Source: Vescimonas fastidiosa (lineage in GTDB: Bacteria; Bacillota; Clostridia; Oscillospirales; Oscillospiraceae). Taken from it: a stretch of 64,000 nucleotides of DNA. The translations under genes and the position numbers were made by a program. The first letter of the stretch is position 1; every line of letters begins with the position of its first letter. The DNA lies in NCBI RefSeq assembly GCF_018326305.1, contig NZ_AP023416.1, forward strand, positions 682,001-746,000, in the 5' to 3' direction. This document shows, in pieces, positions 17,702 through 23,853 of this stretch. The notes under the pieces are model-generated. The model was not told the DNA's origin. It made no database searches and worked only from the letters and a program-made list of their open reading frames with translations.

Positions 17702-18235
17702 ATGAAAAAGTTGACTCTGGCTATGCGCATCGGGCTGGTCGTTTTGGCGCTGGCAGTGGGGGCGGTGGCCAGCCGCGAGATCGCGGCAAAAAGAGAGGTC
17801 CAGTTCATCACTGAGTCCGTAGCCCACGCAGAGAAAATGGAGGTCAGCCTGTATATTTTTGGAGACGCAGAGAGCATTACAGTGACGGACCCGGCGGAGC
17901 TGGAGAAAATTATCACGGCCCTGTCGGCCATCCAGTATAAGGGTCTGTACAAGGGCAGAAACTACATAGAGCCCAGCGATCGGGCCTGCTCTATCCATGT
18001 TGTCGCCCAGGGGACCCATGCGACCATGACCCTCTACCCCTCGGGCCAGGACCAGGCTTCTTATATCACCGAGGAACCCTTGGAGCCCGGCCTGGTGATA
18101 AAGGGCGCCTATGCGGTGATCACCCTCTACCCCTCGGACCATGCGCAGTCCTCTTACATCACCGGCGAACCCCTGGACACCGCCCTGAAAAACACCGACG
18201 CCCTTTATGAAACGATATGGTCGTTTTTTGAATGA
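17702..18235 (+). CDS. Hypothetical exported/anchored protein with internal repeat
   Basis: A 177-residue protein with an N-terminal hydrophobic segment (about residues 8-27) that could be a signal peptide or anchor. Two adjacent segments near the C-terminus are near copies: ATMTLYPSGQDQASYITEEP and AVITLYPSDHAQSSYITGEP, about 40 residues apart, and the duplication is also visible in the DNA. The rest (for example SITVTDPAELEKIITAL) resembles DUF-type extracytoplasmic domains found in clostridial proteins, but I cannot name a family. ATG 17702 has GGGAGGAT ahead; an earlier in-frame ATG at 17681 lacks a ribosome site. Confidence 0.72.
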   Translation: MKKLTLAMRIGLVVLALAVGAVASREIAAKREVQFITESVAHAEKMEVSLYIFGDAESITVTDPAELEKIITALSAIQYKGLYKGRNYIEPSDRACSIHVVAQGTHATMTLYPSGQDQASYITEEPLEPGLVIKGAYAVITLYPSDHAQSSYITGEPLDTALKNTDALYETIWSFFE

Positions 18236-18252
18236 GGCGGGAGATAATTTAT

Positions 18253-18305
18253 AAAAAAGAGCAAAAGCGGAGCCGCTTCCTTCCGAAACGGCTCCGCTTT
18301 TGCTT
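18253..18305. terminator. Bidirectional terminator
   Basis: Stem AGCAAAAGCGGAGCCG / CGGCTCCGCTTTTGCT around CTTCCTTCCGAAA, T-rich on the plus side and (from the A-tract) on the minus side; it separates two convergent units. Confidence 0.88.
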
Positions 18306-18329
18306 TGGGATTTGAAATTAAAATGGCAA

Positions 18330-18659
18330 TTAGATTCCAAAATGAATGACCCATTTGCTTTCACGGGCTGCTTTCTTAAGCAGCTCTGCCAACTCGCGCA
18401 GTTGGGGAATGTCGGTAACGACATCTGCAAATACTTTCAGTGAATCGGGGGGAATCAGCGTAATGCCGCAGTATGCAAGCCCCCGGCCCCTGACGGACAG
18501 GGTGTGCCAATAAAAATCAATGGCGATGAGCCTATCGGTGACCTCCTGCAAATAGGCGTCGTCCACAGAAATGCAGTCATATTTCTGCGGCTCGTATTTG
18601 TCATACCTTTTGCCCGGTTTAGGAGCTTTCGGCATGATCCCAAACTCGTGTTTTAGCAT
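18330..18659 (-). CDS. Hypothetical protein (109 aa)
   Basis: An unrecognised cytosolic 109-residue protein, with no membrane segment. It starts MLKHEFGIMPKAPKPGKRYD, then carries a mixed alpha/beta middle (FYWHTLSVRGRGLAYCGITL) and a C-terminal amphipathic helix rich in Leu and Lys. ATG 18659 is preceded by GAGGTG; a TTG 30 bases upstream is possible but lacks a site. With the next gene on the same strand (98 aa) it could form a small unit; both are short, acidic-to-neutral and resemble immunity-type proteins in size only. No function proposed. Confidence 0.62.
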   Translation of the reverse strand: MLKHEFGIMPKAPKPGKRYDKYEPQKYDCISVDDAYLQEVTDRLIAIDFYWHTLSVRGRGLAYCGITLIPPDSLKVFADVVTDIPQLRELAELLKKAARESKWVIHFGI

Positions 18660-18692
18660 ATAGAACACCTCTGCAAAATTTTTCAGCAATGA

Positions 18693-18720
18693 CAGGGAGC
18701 CGGAAGGCTCCCTTATTTTT
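18693..18720 (+). terminator. Terminator-like hairpin between two minus-strand genes
   Basis: GGGAGCC-GGAA-GGCTCCC followed by TTATTTTT on the plus strand, although both flanking genes are on the minus strand. Its purpose is unclear. Confidence 0.55.
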
Positions 18721-18739
18721 TATGCGGATATGCTGCGCG

Positions 18740-19036
18740 TCAAAAGTTGAAGTGGGGCAGATACTTGTATTCTTCGGGCGGGGTCATGGAAGAAAGGGCC
18801 GCCACCAGCGTGGACTGCTCCTGGTAAACATACTGGTTGAGGTAGTCGATGAAATCACTTTCGTCAAAGCAAATGATGGGTCCGGCGCTTGTATCTCGCA
18901 CATAAGCCTCCGCATCCGGGCTATAGTGGAGCCAATCTATAAACTCCAGGCAGTATTCCCACAAACTATCCGCCACATCATCGGGGACGGAGTAGACGGA
19001 AAGGGGGCCGTCGGCGCTCAGCAGTACATTTTTCAT
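18740..19036 (-). CDS. Hypothetical protein (98 aa)
   Basis: An acidic 98-residue cytosolic protein with aromatic-rich helices (DSLWEYCLEFIDWLHY, DFIDYLNQYVYQEQ), one Cys-containing strand PIICFDE and no membrane segment. A GAGGAGG stands 8 bases ahead of the ATG, so it is likely real. I do not recognise it. Small acidic proteins of this kind are sometimes immunity proteins, but no toxin gene is adjacent, so this is only a remark on appearance. Confidence 0.6.
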   Translation of the reverse strand: MKNVLLSADGPLSVYSVPDDVADSLWEYCLEFIDWLHYSPDAEAYVRDTSAGPIICFDESDFIDYLNQYVYQEQSTLVAALSSMTPPEEYKYLPHFNF

Positions 19037-19070
19037 TCTGAATCCTCCTCAGTTTGTTATCTCTCGTTCC

Positions 19071-20225
19071 TCACACCATTACCGGTGTTTTTCTCCAGTC
19101 ACTGCCGCAGGGGAGGGGAGAGGCGGCCAGGGTGTAAACATCCGTCCGCCGGGCCTCCCGGGTGAAAAGGGCCTGGGCGGCGGGGCCTAAGCGCCCTACA
19201 TCCGCCGCCTTGGTCAGCACGGGCACACCGCTATCCTGCATTTGCCGCAGGAGCTTGCGGCCTGCCTCCGTGGCGGCCAGAACCCGGATATAGGGGACCT
19301 CCGCCGAGGGCGGCTCCAGGTTTAGAAACGCCGCCCACAGCATCCGCCGCACCCGGGCGGTGGGGTAGCGCTTGGTGGTGGCCCGGGTGAGAATGTCCCC
19401 CAGACTGACCCCCGCCTGCACCGCCCGATACACCCGACGGTAAAGCCCTTCACTGCCGCCGTCATAGGGGGCGAAGTCGGTTTCACTCATCAGCCGCAGC
19501 CGGGCAAGCATAGCCGCCTCCAGCCGGGCCGGGTCCGCCGGGGCCAGGCCCTTTTTTATCTCCCGGTCCAGGATGTCCGCCGCTGCCGGTGGCATCAGGG
19601 CGAAAGCGTCCGCCGCCTGTCCCGCTGCCAGCAGCGCCCGAATTCGGGAGGCCGAGGCAGCCCCGTGGTGGCCGCCGTCCTCCCGGCGCACCGTAATTGC
19701 ATCTGCGGCAAGGCCCCGGCGGCGTATGGCCTTGAGATATTCCACGGCCAGGGTGTTGTTGGGCTGGGCCAGGAGCCCGCCGCATCCGGCCTCCCGCTCC
19801 AGCACCCCTTGCCGGGCGGCGGCGTAAGAAAGGCCCTCGTTCATTTCTGCCCGGATGGCCCGGTGTATATCCTCCCGCAGCAGGACCTCCGCCGCCGTCC
19901 ACAGGGCGTCTATGTCCCCGCACTCGCTGCCGAAACAGAGGGTTTTCACGCCGCAGAGAGAGAGCAGGCCTACACCGCCGTCGGCAAATTTTTCCGCCGT
20001 GGCCATGGCCCAAGGGGTGGGCAGCTCCGCCACCAGGTCGGCTCCGCATCGGACGGCCATCTCCGCCCGGACGAATTTTTCCGCGCAGGCCGGGCTGCCT
20101 CGCTGGGTGAAGTTGCCGCTCATGGCGCACACCACCGGCCGCCCCGACGCACCGACCCGGCGCAGCAGCGCCTCATGTCCCCGGTGCAGGGGGTCAAATT
20201 CACAAACAACGCCCACTGCGTCCAT
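19071..20225 (-). CDS. tmcAL: tRNA(Met) cytidine acetate ligase (TmcAL)
   Basis: Forms N4-acetylcytidine at the wobble base of elongator tRNA-Met from acetate and ATP. The 384-residue protein has the nucleotidyltransferase-like N-terminal domain with VGVVCEFDPLHRGH (the HxGH-type motif appears as HRGH), GSPACAEKFVRAEMA, and the downstream FGSECGDI; the C-terminal half is helical. Length is close to the family's 390-420. AAAGGAGGG precedes the ATG at 20225, and the gene is divergent from mtnN. The usual GIVVEYNPFHNGH is altered to VCEFDPLHRGH, with the key histidines kept. Confidence 0.88.
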   Translation of the reverse strand: MDAVGVVCEFDPLHRGHEALLRRVGASGRPVVCAMSGNFTQRGSPACAEKFVRAEMAVRCGADLVAELPTPWAMATAEKFADGGVGLLSLCGVKTLCFGSECGDIDALWTAAEVLLREDIHRAIRAEMNEGLSYAAARQGVLEREAGCGGLLAQPNNTLAVEYLKAIRRRGLAADAITVRREDGGHHGAASASRIRALLAAGQAADAFALMPPAAADILDREIKKGLAPADPARLEAAMLARLRLMSETDFAPYDGGSEGLYRRVYRAVQAGVSLGDILTRATTKRYPTARVRRMLWAAFLNLEPPSAEVPYIRVLAATEAGRKLLRQMQDSGVPVLTKAADVGRLGPAAQALFTREARRTDVYTLAASPLPCGSDWRKTPVMV

Positions 20226-20295
20226 GGCCGTCCCTCCTTTGCATACTTATTTTCATTCCATTTTACCCTATTTTTCTGCTTTGGGCAACGGCCTG

Positions 20296-20324
20296 TTGCA
20301 ATCCGACACAAAAAAAGGTACAAT
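20296..20324 (+). promoter_or_regulatory. Promoter of mtnN-luxS
   Basis: TTGCAA at 20296-20301, 17-base spacer, TACAAT at 20319-20324; no S-box is visible. Confidence 0.8.
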
Positions 20325-20359
20325 ACAATTAAATTTGCAACCGAAAGGAGTTCCCCTCC

Positions 20360-21034
20360 ATGAAAATAGGCATGATGTACGCTATGGATGGCGAAATTGA
20401 GAGCCTGCTGAAAAACGAAAACGCCCACCTTATAGAAAAGGTATCCGGTGCCTCCTTTTATCAGATTCGGGAAAATGTGGTGGCCTGCGCCGGAGGCGTG
20501 GGCAAGGTGAACGCCGCCATGTCCACCCAGCTGCTCCTCAGCCGCTACGCCCCGGATGTGGTGCTGAATGTGGGCGTGGCCGGGTGCTTTGAAAATGTGC
20601 CCATTGGCACCCTGGTGCTGGCCACGGGCTTCGTGCAGCACGACTCCGACACCTCCGCCCTGGGCGACCCTGTGGGCCTGGTGTCCACGGTGAATAAGGT
20701 GGAGTTCCCCACCGCCTGGCCCGAGAAGGCCCGGGCCGCCATGGATAAGACGGGCCTGCCCTATCGCACGGGGCTGGTGGCCACCGGCGACTGGTTCGCC
20801 ACCGACACCCCCCGCAGCCACTGGATCTACGACACCTTCCACCCCTTGCTGTGCGAGATGGAGGGGGGCGCCGTGGCCCAGGTGTGTTACCGAAACGGCG
20901 TGCCGTTCCTCTCCCTGAAGTCCGTCAGCGACTGTGTGCTGGAGCACCACGACTTCTTCTTTAACTTCCCCGAGGCCATCCGGGAATTAAACGGCGTGGC
21001 CATGAAATTCATCGACAATCTGGAGGCGGAGTGA
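20360..21034 (+). CDS. mtnN: 5'-methylthioadenosine/S-adenosylhomocysteine nucleosidase
   Basis: A 224-residue cytosolic enzyme cleaving adenine from MTA and SAH. The start MKIGMMYAMDGEI with its Glu, the purine-site GVGKVNAA, NVGVAGCF and the late CEMEGGAVAQVC with the ribose-binding Met-Glu pair and catalytic SVSD (Asp) are all present. AAAGGAG precedes ATG 20360. Its stop overlaps the start of luxS (TGATG), making a coupled pair that converts SAH to homocysteine and DPD, the precursor of AI-2. Confidence 0.94.
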   Translation: MKIGMMYAMDGEIESLLKNENAHLIEKVSGASFYQIRENVVACAGGVGKVNAAMSTQLLLSRYAPDVVLNVGVAGCFENVPIGTLVLATGFVQHDSDTSALGDPVGLVSTVNKVEFPTAWPEKARAAMDKTGLPYRTGLVATGDWFATDTPRSHWIYDTFHPLLCEMEGGAVAQVCYRNGVPFLSLKSVSDCVLEHHDFFFNFPEAIRELNGVAMKFIDNLEAE

Positions 21035-21501
21035 TGGAGCGTATAGCCAGCTTTACCGTGGACCACACCGTGCTGGAGCCGGGGCTGTATCTCTCCCGGC
21101 GGGACGGGAATGTGGTGACCTTTGACCTGCGCTTTAAGAAGCCCAACACCGGCGACCTGCTTTCAAACAGCCAAATGCACTCCGTGGAGCATCTCATCGC
21201 CACCCTCCTGCGCAACTCCCAAAGCCGGGATGCGGTGGTCTACTTCGGCCCCATGGGCTGCCAGACGGGCTTTTACTTCCTCTTTGACGGGGATAAGCTT
21301 ACGAATAGTCAGGCCATCGCCCTATTGCAGGCGGTTTTTGCCCGGGCCGCGGAATATGACGGGCCTATGCCCGGCTGCTCCGCCGCCGAGTGTGGAAACT
21401 ACCGGAACCTCAGTGTGGAGGAGGGTCGGGCCTGCTGCGCCCGGTATCGTGACCTGATTGCCTCCTGGACGGAGGAAATGCTGGTTTATCCCGCAAAATA
21501 A
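21034..21501 (+). CDS. luxS: S-ribosylhomocysteine lyase LuxS
   Basis: A 155-residue metalloenzyme releasing homocysteine and DPD (AI-2 precursor). The metal ligands are in HSVEHLIATLLRN (two His) and ECGNYRN preceded by the catalytic Cys region; GPMGCQTGFY holds the conserved active-site Cys. ATG 21034 shares its A with the mtnN TGA; a GTG at 21031 is possible but closer to GGAGG (21022-21026). Slightly short versus about 157-160 in the family. The mtnN-luxS pair completes the activated-methyl cycle. Confidence 0.94.
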   Translation: MERIASFTVDHTVLEPGLYLSRRDGNVVTFDLRFKKPNTGDLLSNSQMHSVEHLIATLLRNSQSRDAVVYFGPMGCQTGFYFLFDGDKLTNSQAIALLQAVFARAAEYDGPMPGCSAAECGNYRNLSVEEGRACCARYRDLIASWTEEMLVYPAK

Positions 21502-21525
21502 TACCGAAAAAGTTCCCAAAATCGG

Positions 21526-21554
21526 TTGACAGACTACCAAAAGTTTGCTAAACT
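21526..21554 (+). promoter_or_regulatory. Promoter of rplU-prp-rpmA
   Basis: TTGACA at 21526-21531, 17-base spacer, TAAACT at 21549-21554. Confidence 0.65.
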
Positions 21555-21564
21555 ATATAAGCCG

Positions 21565-21640
21565 CTTTGAATGGGTTATAAGCGTCTGCCCCGTGCAGGC
21601 CGCCCCCGACAGCGAGTCCGTAATAAAGGAAAGGTAGGTG
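21565..21640 (+). promoter_or_regulatory. Possible L21 leader (autoregulatory)
   Basis: The roughly 90-base leader of rplU contains GCGTCTGCCCCGTGCAGG, able to fold (CTGC/GCAG), and a following purine-rich stretch. Its position and the GCGTCTGCCCC block resemble Firmicute L21 leaders; I cannot confirm the consensus without a covariance search. Confidence 0.4.
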
Positions 21641-21648
21641 CAACAAGT

Positions 21649-21960
21649 ATGCAGGCAATCATCGTGACCGGTGGCAAGCAGTACAATGTTTCTGAGGGTG
21701 ACACTCTGTTCATTGAGAAGCTGGATGTCAACGCCGGCGACGCCGTGGTCTTCGATCAGGTTCTGGCCATCGTAGATGGGGAGAACACCAAGTTCGGCAC
21801 TCCCGTGGTGGAGGGCGCTAAGGTGGACGCCACCGTCGTGAAGAACGGCAAGGGCAAGAAGATCCGTATCTTCAAGTACACCCCCAAAAAGGGTTATCGC
21901 AAACGCCAGGGCCATCGTCAGCCTTACACCAAGGTTGAGATCGGCAAAATCACTTTCTAA
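21649..21960 (+). CDS. rplU: 50S ribosomal protein L21
   Basis: A 103-residue 50S protein; [18 protein letters not shown] and the basic C-terminal [17 protein letters not shown] are diagnostic. The open frame continues upstream through the leader, but the family start and a purine-rich GGAAAGGTAGG support ATG 21649. It heads the conserved rplU-prp-rpmA set. Confidence 0.97.
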   Translation: MQAIIVTGGKQYNVSEGDTLFIEKLDVNAGDAVVFDQVLAIVDGENTKFGTPVVEGAKVDATVVKNGKGKKIRIFKYTPKKGYRKRQGHRQPYTKVEIGKITF

Positions 21961-21966
21961 GAGCGT

Positions 21967-22296
21967 ATGACCACCGTTTCATTCCTTGTGGAGCAGTCCC
22001 GCATCGTGGGCTTTGATGTCCAGGGGCACAGCGGCTGGGGAGACGAGGGCGCGGACATCGTCTGTGCCGCCGTAACCAGCGCCATCCGTCTGGTGGAGAG
22101 CACCGTCAATGATGTGATGGGCCTGTGCGCCTCGGTTAAGGTCCGGGAAAAGGACGCCAAGATCATCTTTCGTCTGCCCGGCGGCCTGTCCGCCCCGGCG
22201 GAGAGTACCTGCCAAAATCTGCTGACGGGGCTCATGGTGTATCTTACTCAGCTTCACGACGAATACCCCGAAAACATCGAAGTAATGGAGGAGTGA
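21967..22296 (+). CDS. prp: Ribosomal-processing cysteine protease Prp
   Basis: A 109-residue cysteine protease that removes the N-terminal leader of L27 in Firmicutes. The catalytic His is in QGHSGWGDEGAD and the catalytic Cys in DIVCAAVTSAI, the family signature; the rest is a small alpha/beta domain. It starts 6 bases after rplU and is followed by rpmA, whose product carries the matching cleavage site, so the enzyme and its substrate are adjacent. Confidence 0.94.
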   Translation: MTTVSFLVEQSRIVGFDVQGHSGWGDEGADIVCAAVTSAIRLVESTVNDVMGLCASVKVREKDAKIIFRLPGGLSAPAESTCQNLLTGLMVYLTQLHDEYPENIEVMEE

Positions 22297-22342
22297 CCTC
22301 CTGTTCTCCGCAATCATCTTATAGAAAGGATGGTACTGAATT

Positions 22343-22624
22343 ATGCTGTATATCGGTCTGCAATTCTTCGCTCATAAAAAAGGTATGGGCTCCACCAAGA
22401 ATGGCCGTGATTCCGAGTCCAAGCGCCTGGGCCCCAAGCGTGCTGACGGTCAGTTCGTTCTGTCCGGCAACATCCTGGTGCGTCAGCGCGGCACGCACAT
22501 TCACCCCGGCAAGAATGTGGGCATCGGCACCGACGATACCCTCTTTGCCAAGGCTGACGGTGTTGTCCGTTTCGAGCGTCTGGGCAAGGATCGTAAGCAG
22601 GTCTCTGTTTACCCCGCCGAGTAA
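22343..22624 (+). CDS. rpmA: 50S ribosomal protein L27 with cleavable leader
   Basis: A 93-residue precursor. The N-terminus [20 protein letters not shown] contains the Firmicute leader that ends in LQFF; Prp cleavage would leave AHKKG, the mature end that reaches the peptidyl-transferase centre. The body [15 protein letters not shown] and [10 protein letters not shown] is standard. GAAAGGAT precedes the ATG; a terminator follows. obg, its usual neighbour, is absent here. Confidence 0.97.
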   Translation: MLYIGLQFFAHKKGMGSTKNGRDSESKRLGPKRADGQFVLSGNILVRQRGTHIHPGKNVGIGTDDTLFAKADGVVRFERLGKDRKQVSVYPAE

Positions 22625-22632
22625 TTTGCTTA

Positions 22633-22670
22633 TAAAAACTCCTCCGGCAGTAGTCGGAGGAGTTTTTTTA
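22633..22670 (+). terminator. Terminator after rpmA
   Basis: Stem AAACTCCTCCG / CGGAGGAGTTT around GCAGTAGT, with T7 following. Confidence 0.92.
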
Positions 22671-22675
22671 TCGGA

Positions 22676-22905
22676 TGTCGGCGGGCGCCCGGTGTAGGTG
22701 TGCGTAGGGGAGGGGCTCTGCCCCTCCCGCGGGCGGGGTAGAACCCCGCCCCTACGGATATGTTGCAAGGAGTGCGGTGGGCGGGCCGATGTAAGCATCG
22801 GCCCCTACGGAGAGGCGTGTGCAACTGGGCGGCGGGACACATAGGGCCCGCCCTACATTGTATGATTTGATTTTGTAGGGCAGGGCCCGCGTGTCCTGCC
22901 GCTGA
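22676..22905. repeat. Island of short GTAGGGG palindromes
   Basis: Four or more copies with different stems (GGGGAGGGGCTCTGCCCCTCCC, GGGCGGGGTAGAACCCCGCCC, GGGCCGATG/CATCGGCCC, GGGCAGGGCCC...). No gene is seen in 22680-22920. Confidence 0.8.
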
Positions 22906-22925
22906 TTCCGTTTTCCATTCTATCG

Positions 22926-22960
22926 AAAAAACCGGCCCTCCGGCGTTCACCGGAGGGCCG
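22926..22960 (-). terminator. Terminator of the DUF4282-like gene
   Basis: Minus-strand stem CGGCCCTCCGG-TGAACG-CCGGAGGGCCG followed by GTTTTTTCG. Confidence 0.9.
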
Positions 22961-22983
22961 CTCTTATGCAGCTTGCAATGAGG

Positions 22984-23520
22984 TTACTGTGCGTCATTCT
23001 CCTGCGGAGCCGCCGGGGCTGCCTGGACGGGGGCTTCCTTCTTTCCGAAGGCGTCCTTGAGGTTGCTCATATCGGGGGAGAAGATGTCCGGAGCCGCTGC
23101 ATCCCCGTTTTGGTTGCGGAGCTTGTTGTTGATGGAGATGATGTTCTTCACCGCCAGCACCGCCATCATCAGCAGCTCATAGGTCACCCGTACGCCAATG
23201 GGGCCCAGGATCATGAGCAGGATGCCCTTGCCGCCCATCCAGCCGTTCCAGTCAGTGCAGAAGAGCATGAAGAAGCCGATGAGAATGGTCAGTGCCGTGG
23301 CGAAAATATACAGAGCCTGCAAAATTTTCTCGATGATAAGATACTTGAAGTTGCAGGTGTCATGGAGAAATTTACCAAATTTCCCCATCTGGTCCCGACG
23401 CTTGGCGGGAACGATAAAAATGAAGGCCAGCACCGTGGCCACGATGGCCAGCACCAGTGCGATAAGGCCCAGGGTCCCCAGGGTGTTTAGGGAGGAGCCG
23501 TAAAGAGCGTAGTCGTACAT
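22984..23520 (-). CDS. Membrane protein, DUF4282-like
   Basis: A 178-residue membrane protein. An N-terminal helix (about 13-38) is followed by KRRDQMGKFGKFLHD, then two closely spaced helices (about 64-88 and 96-122) with the segment ILLMILGPIGVRVTYELLMM, which resembles DUF4282 (small bacterial two-helix domain). The C-terminal 50 residues are a low-complexity, Ala/Pro/Gln-rich cytosolic tail. GGAGAAC precedes the ATG. Function unknown; the domain call is by resemblance and moderately sure. Confidence 0.65.
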   Translation of the reverse strand: MYDYALYGSSLNTLGTLGLIALVLAIVATVLAFIFIVPAKRRDQMGKFGKFLHDTCNFKYLIIEKILQALYIFATALTILIGFFMLFCTDWNGWMGGKGILLMILGPIGVRVTYELLMMAVLAVKNIISINNKLRNQNGDAAAPDIFSPDMSNLKDAFGKKEAPVQAAPAAPQENDAQ

Positions 23521-23639
23521 AGTGTTCTCCTTTCAAAAAATGCCTCAGTCTGCAGGGCGACGGATTTCGACCCTTACTCCCTCATTGTATCGGGAAAGCC
23601 CCGGCCCGTCAAGACTATTTTATTTTATGTGTATTTTAC

Positions 23640-23668
23640 TTGACAACGGAGTATGAATTGGATATTAT
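23640..23668 (+). promoter_or_regulatory. Promoter of the Mn-riboswitch/ATPase unit
   Basis: TTGACA at 23640-23645, 17-base spacer, TATTAT at 23663-23668. Confidence 0.85.
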
Positions 23669-23689
23669 AATGGGAGCAAATCGAATTTC

Positions 23690-23790
23690 CGCTTTGAGGG
23701 AGTAATTCCATCCTGCTTTGTGGGATGAGACAGACCCGTCAGTACGGTCCTGTGCGGCCCGGGCTGCCTTGAAAGAATGAGACTCATACA
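23690..23790 (+). promoter_or_regulatory. yybP-ykoY manganese riboswitch
   Basis: The aptamer landmarks appear in order: GAGGGAGTAATTCC, the CCGTCAGTACGG loop-stem, and the closing CTTGAAAGAATGAGACTC. These match the yybP-ykoY family, which senses Mn2+ through two conserved loops. It starts about 20 bases after the -10 and is followed by a terminator hairpin, so Mn2+ is expected to switch the downstream ATPase on by preventing termination. Confidence 0.9.
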
Positions 23791-23826
23791 TAGGTCAGTG
23801 CCTGTGTGGGAGTCTTTTTGTTTTGC
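23784..23826 (+). terminator. Expression-platform terminator of the Mn riboswitch
   Basis: GACTCATACATAGG / CCTGTGTGGGAGTC with G-T pairs, followed by TTTTTGTTTT. The GAGACT at its left end belongs to the aptamer, so the two structures are mutually exclusive. Confidence 0.85.
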
Positions 23827-23853
23827 CCGGTTGGGCGGAAAAGGAGGATAAAA

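Noticed and set aside
20226..20360. S-box or SAH riboswitch before mtnN-luxS
   Set aside because: The leader between the -10 and the start is about 35 bases, too short for a known aptamer.
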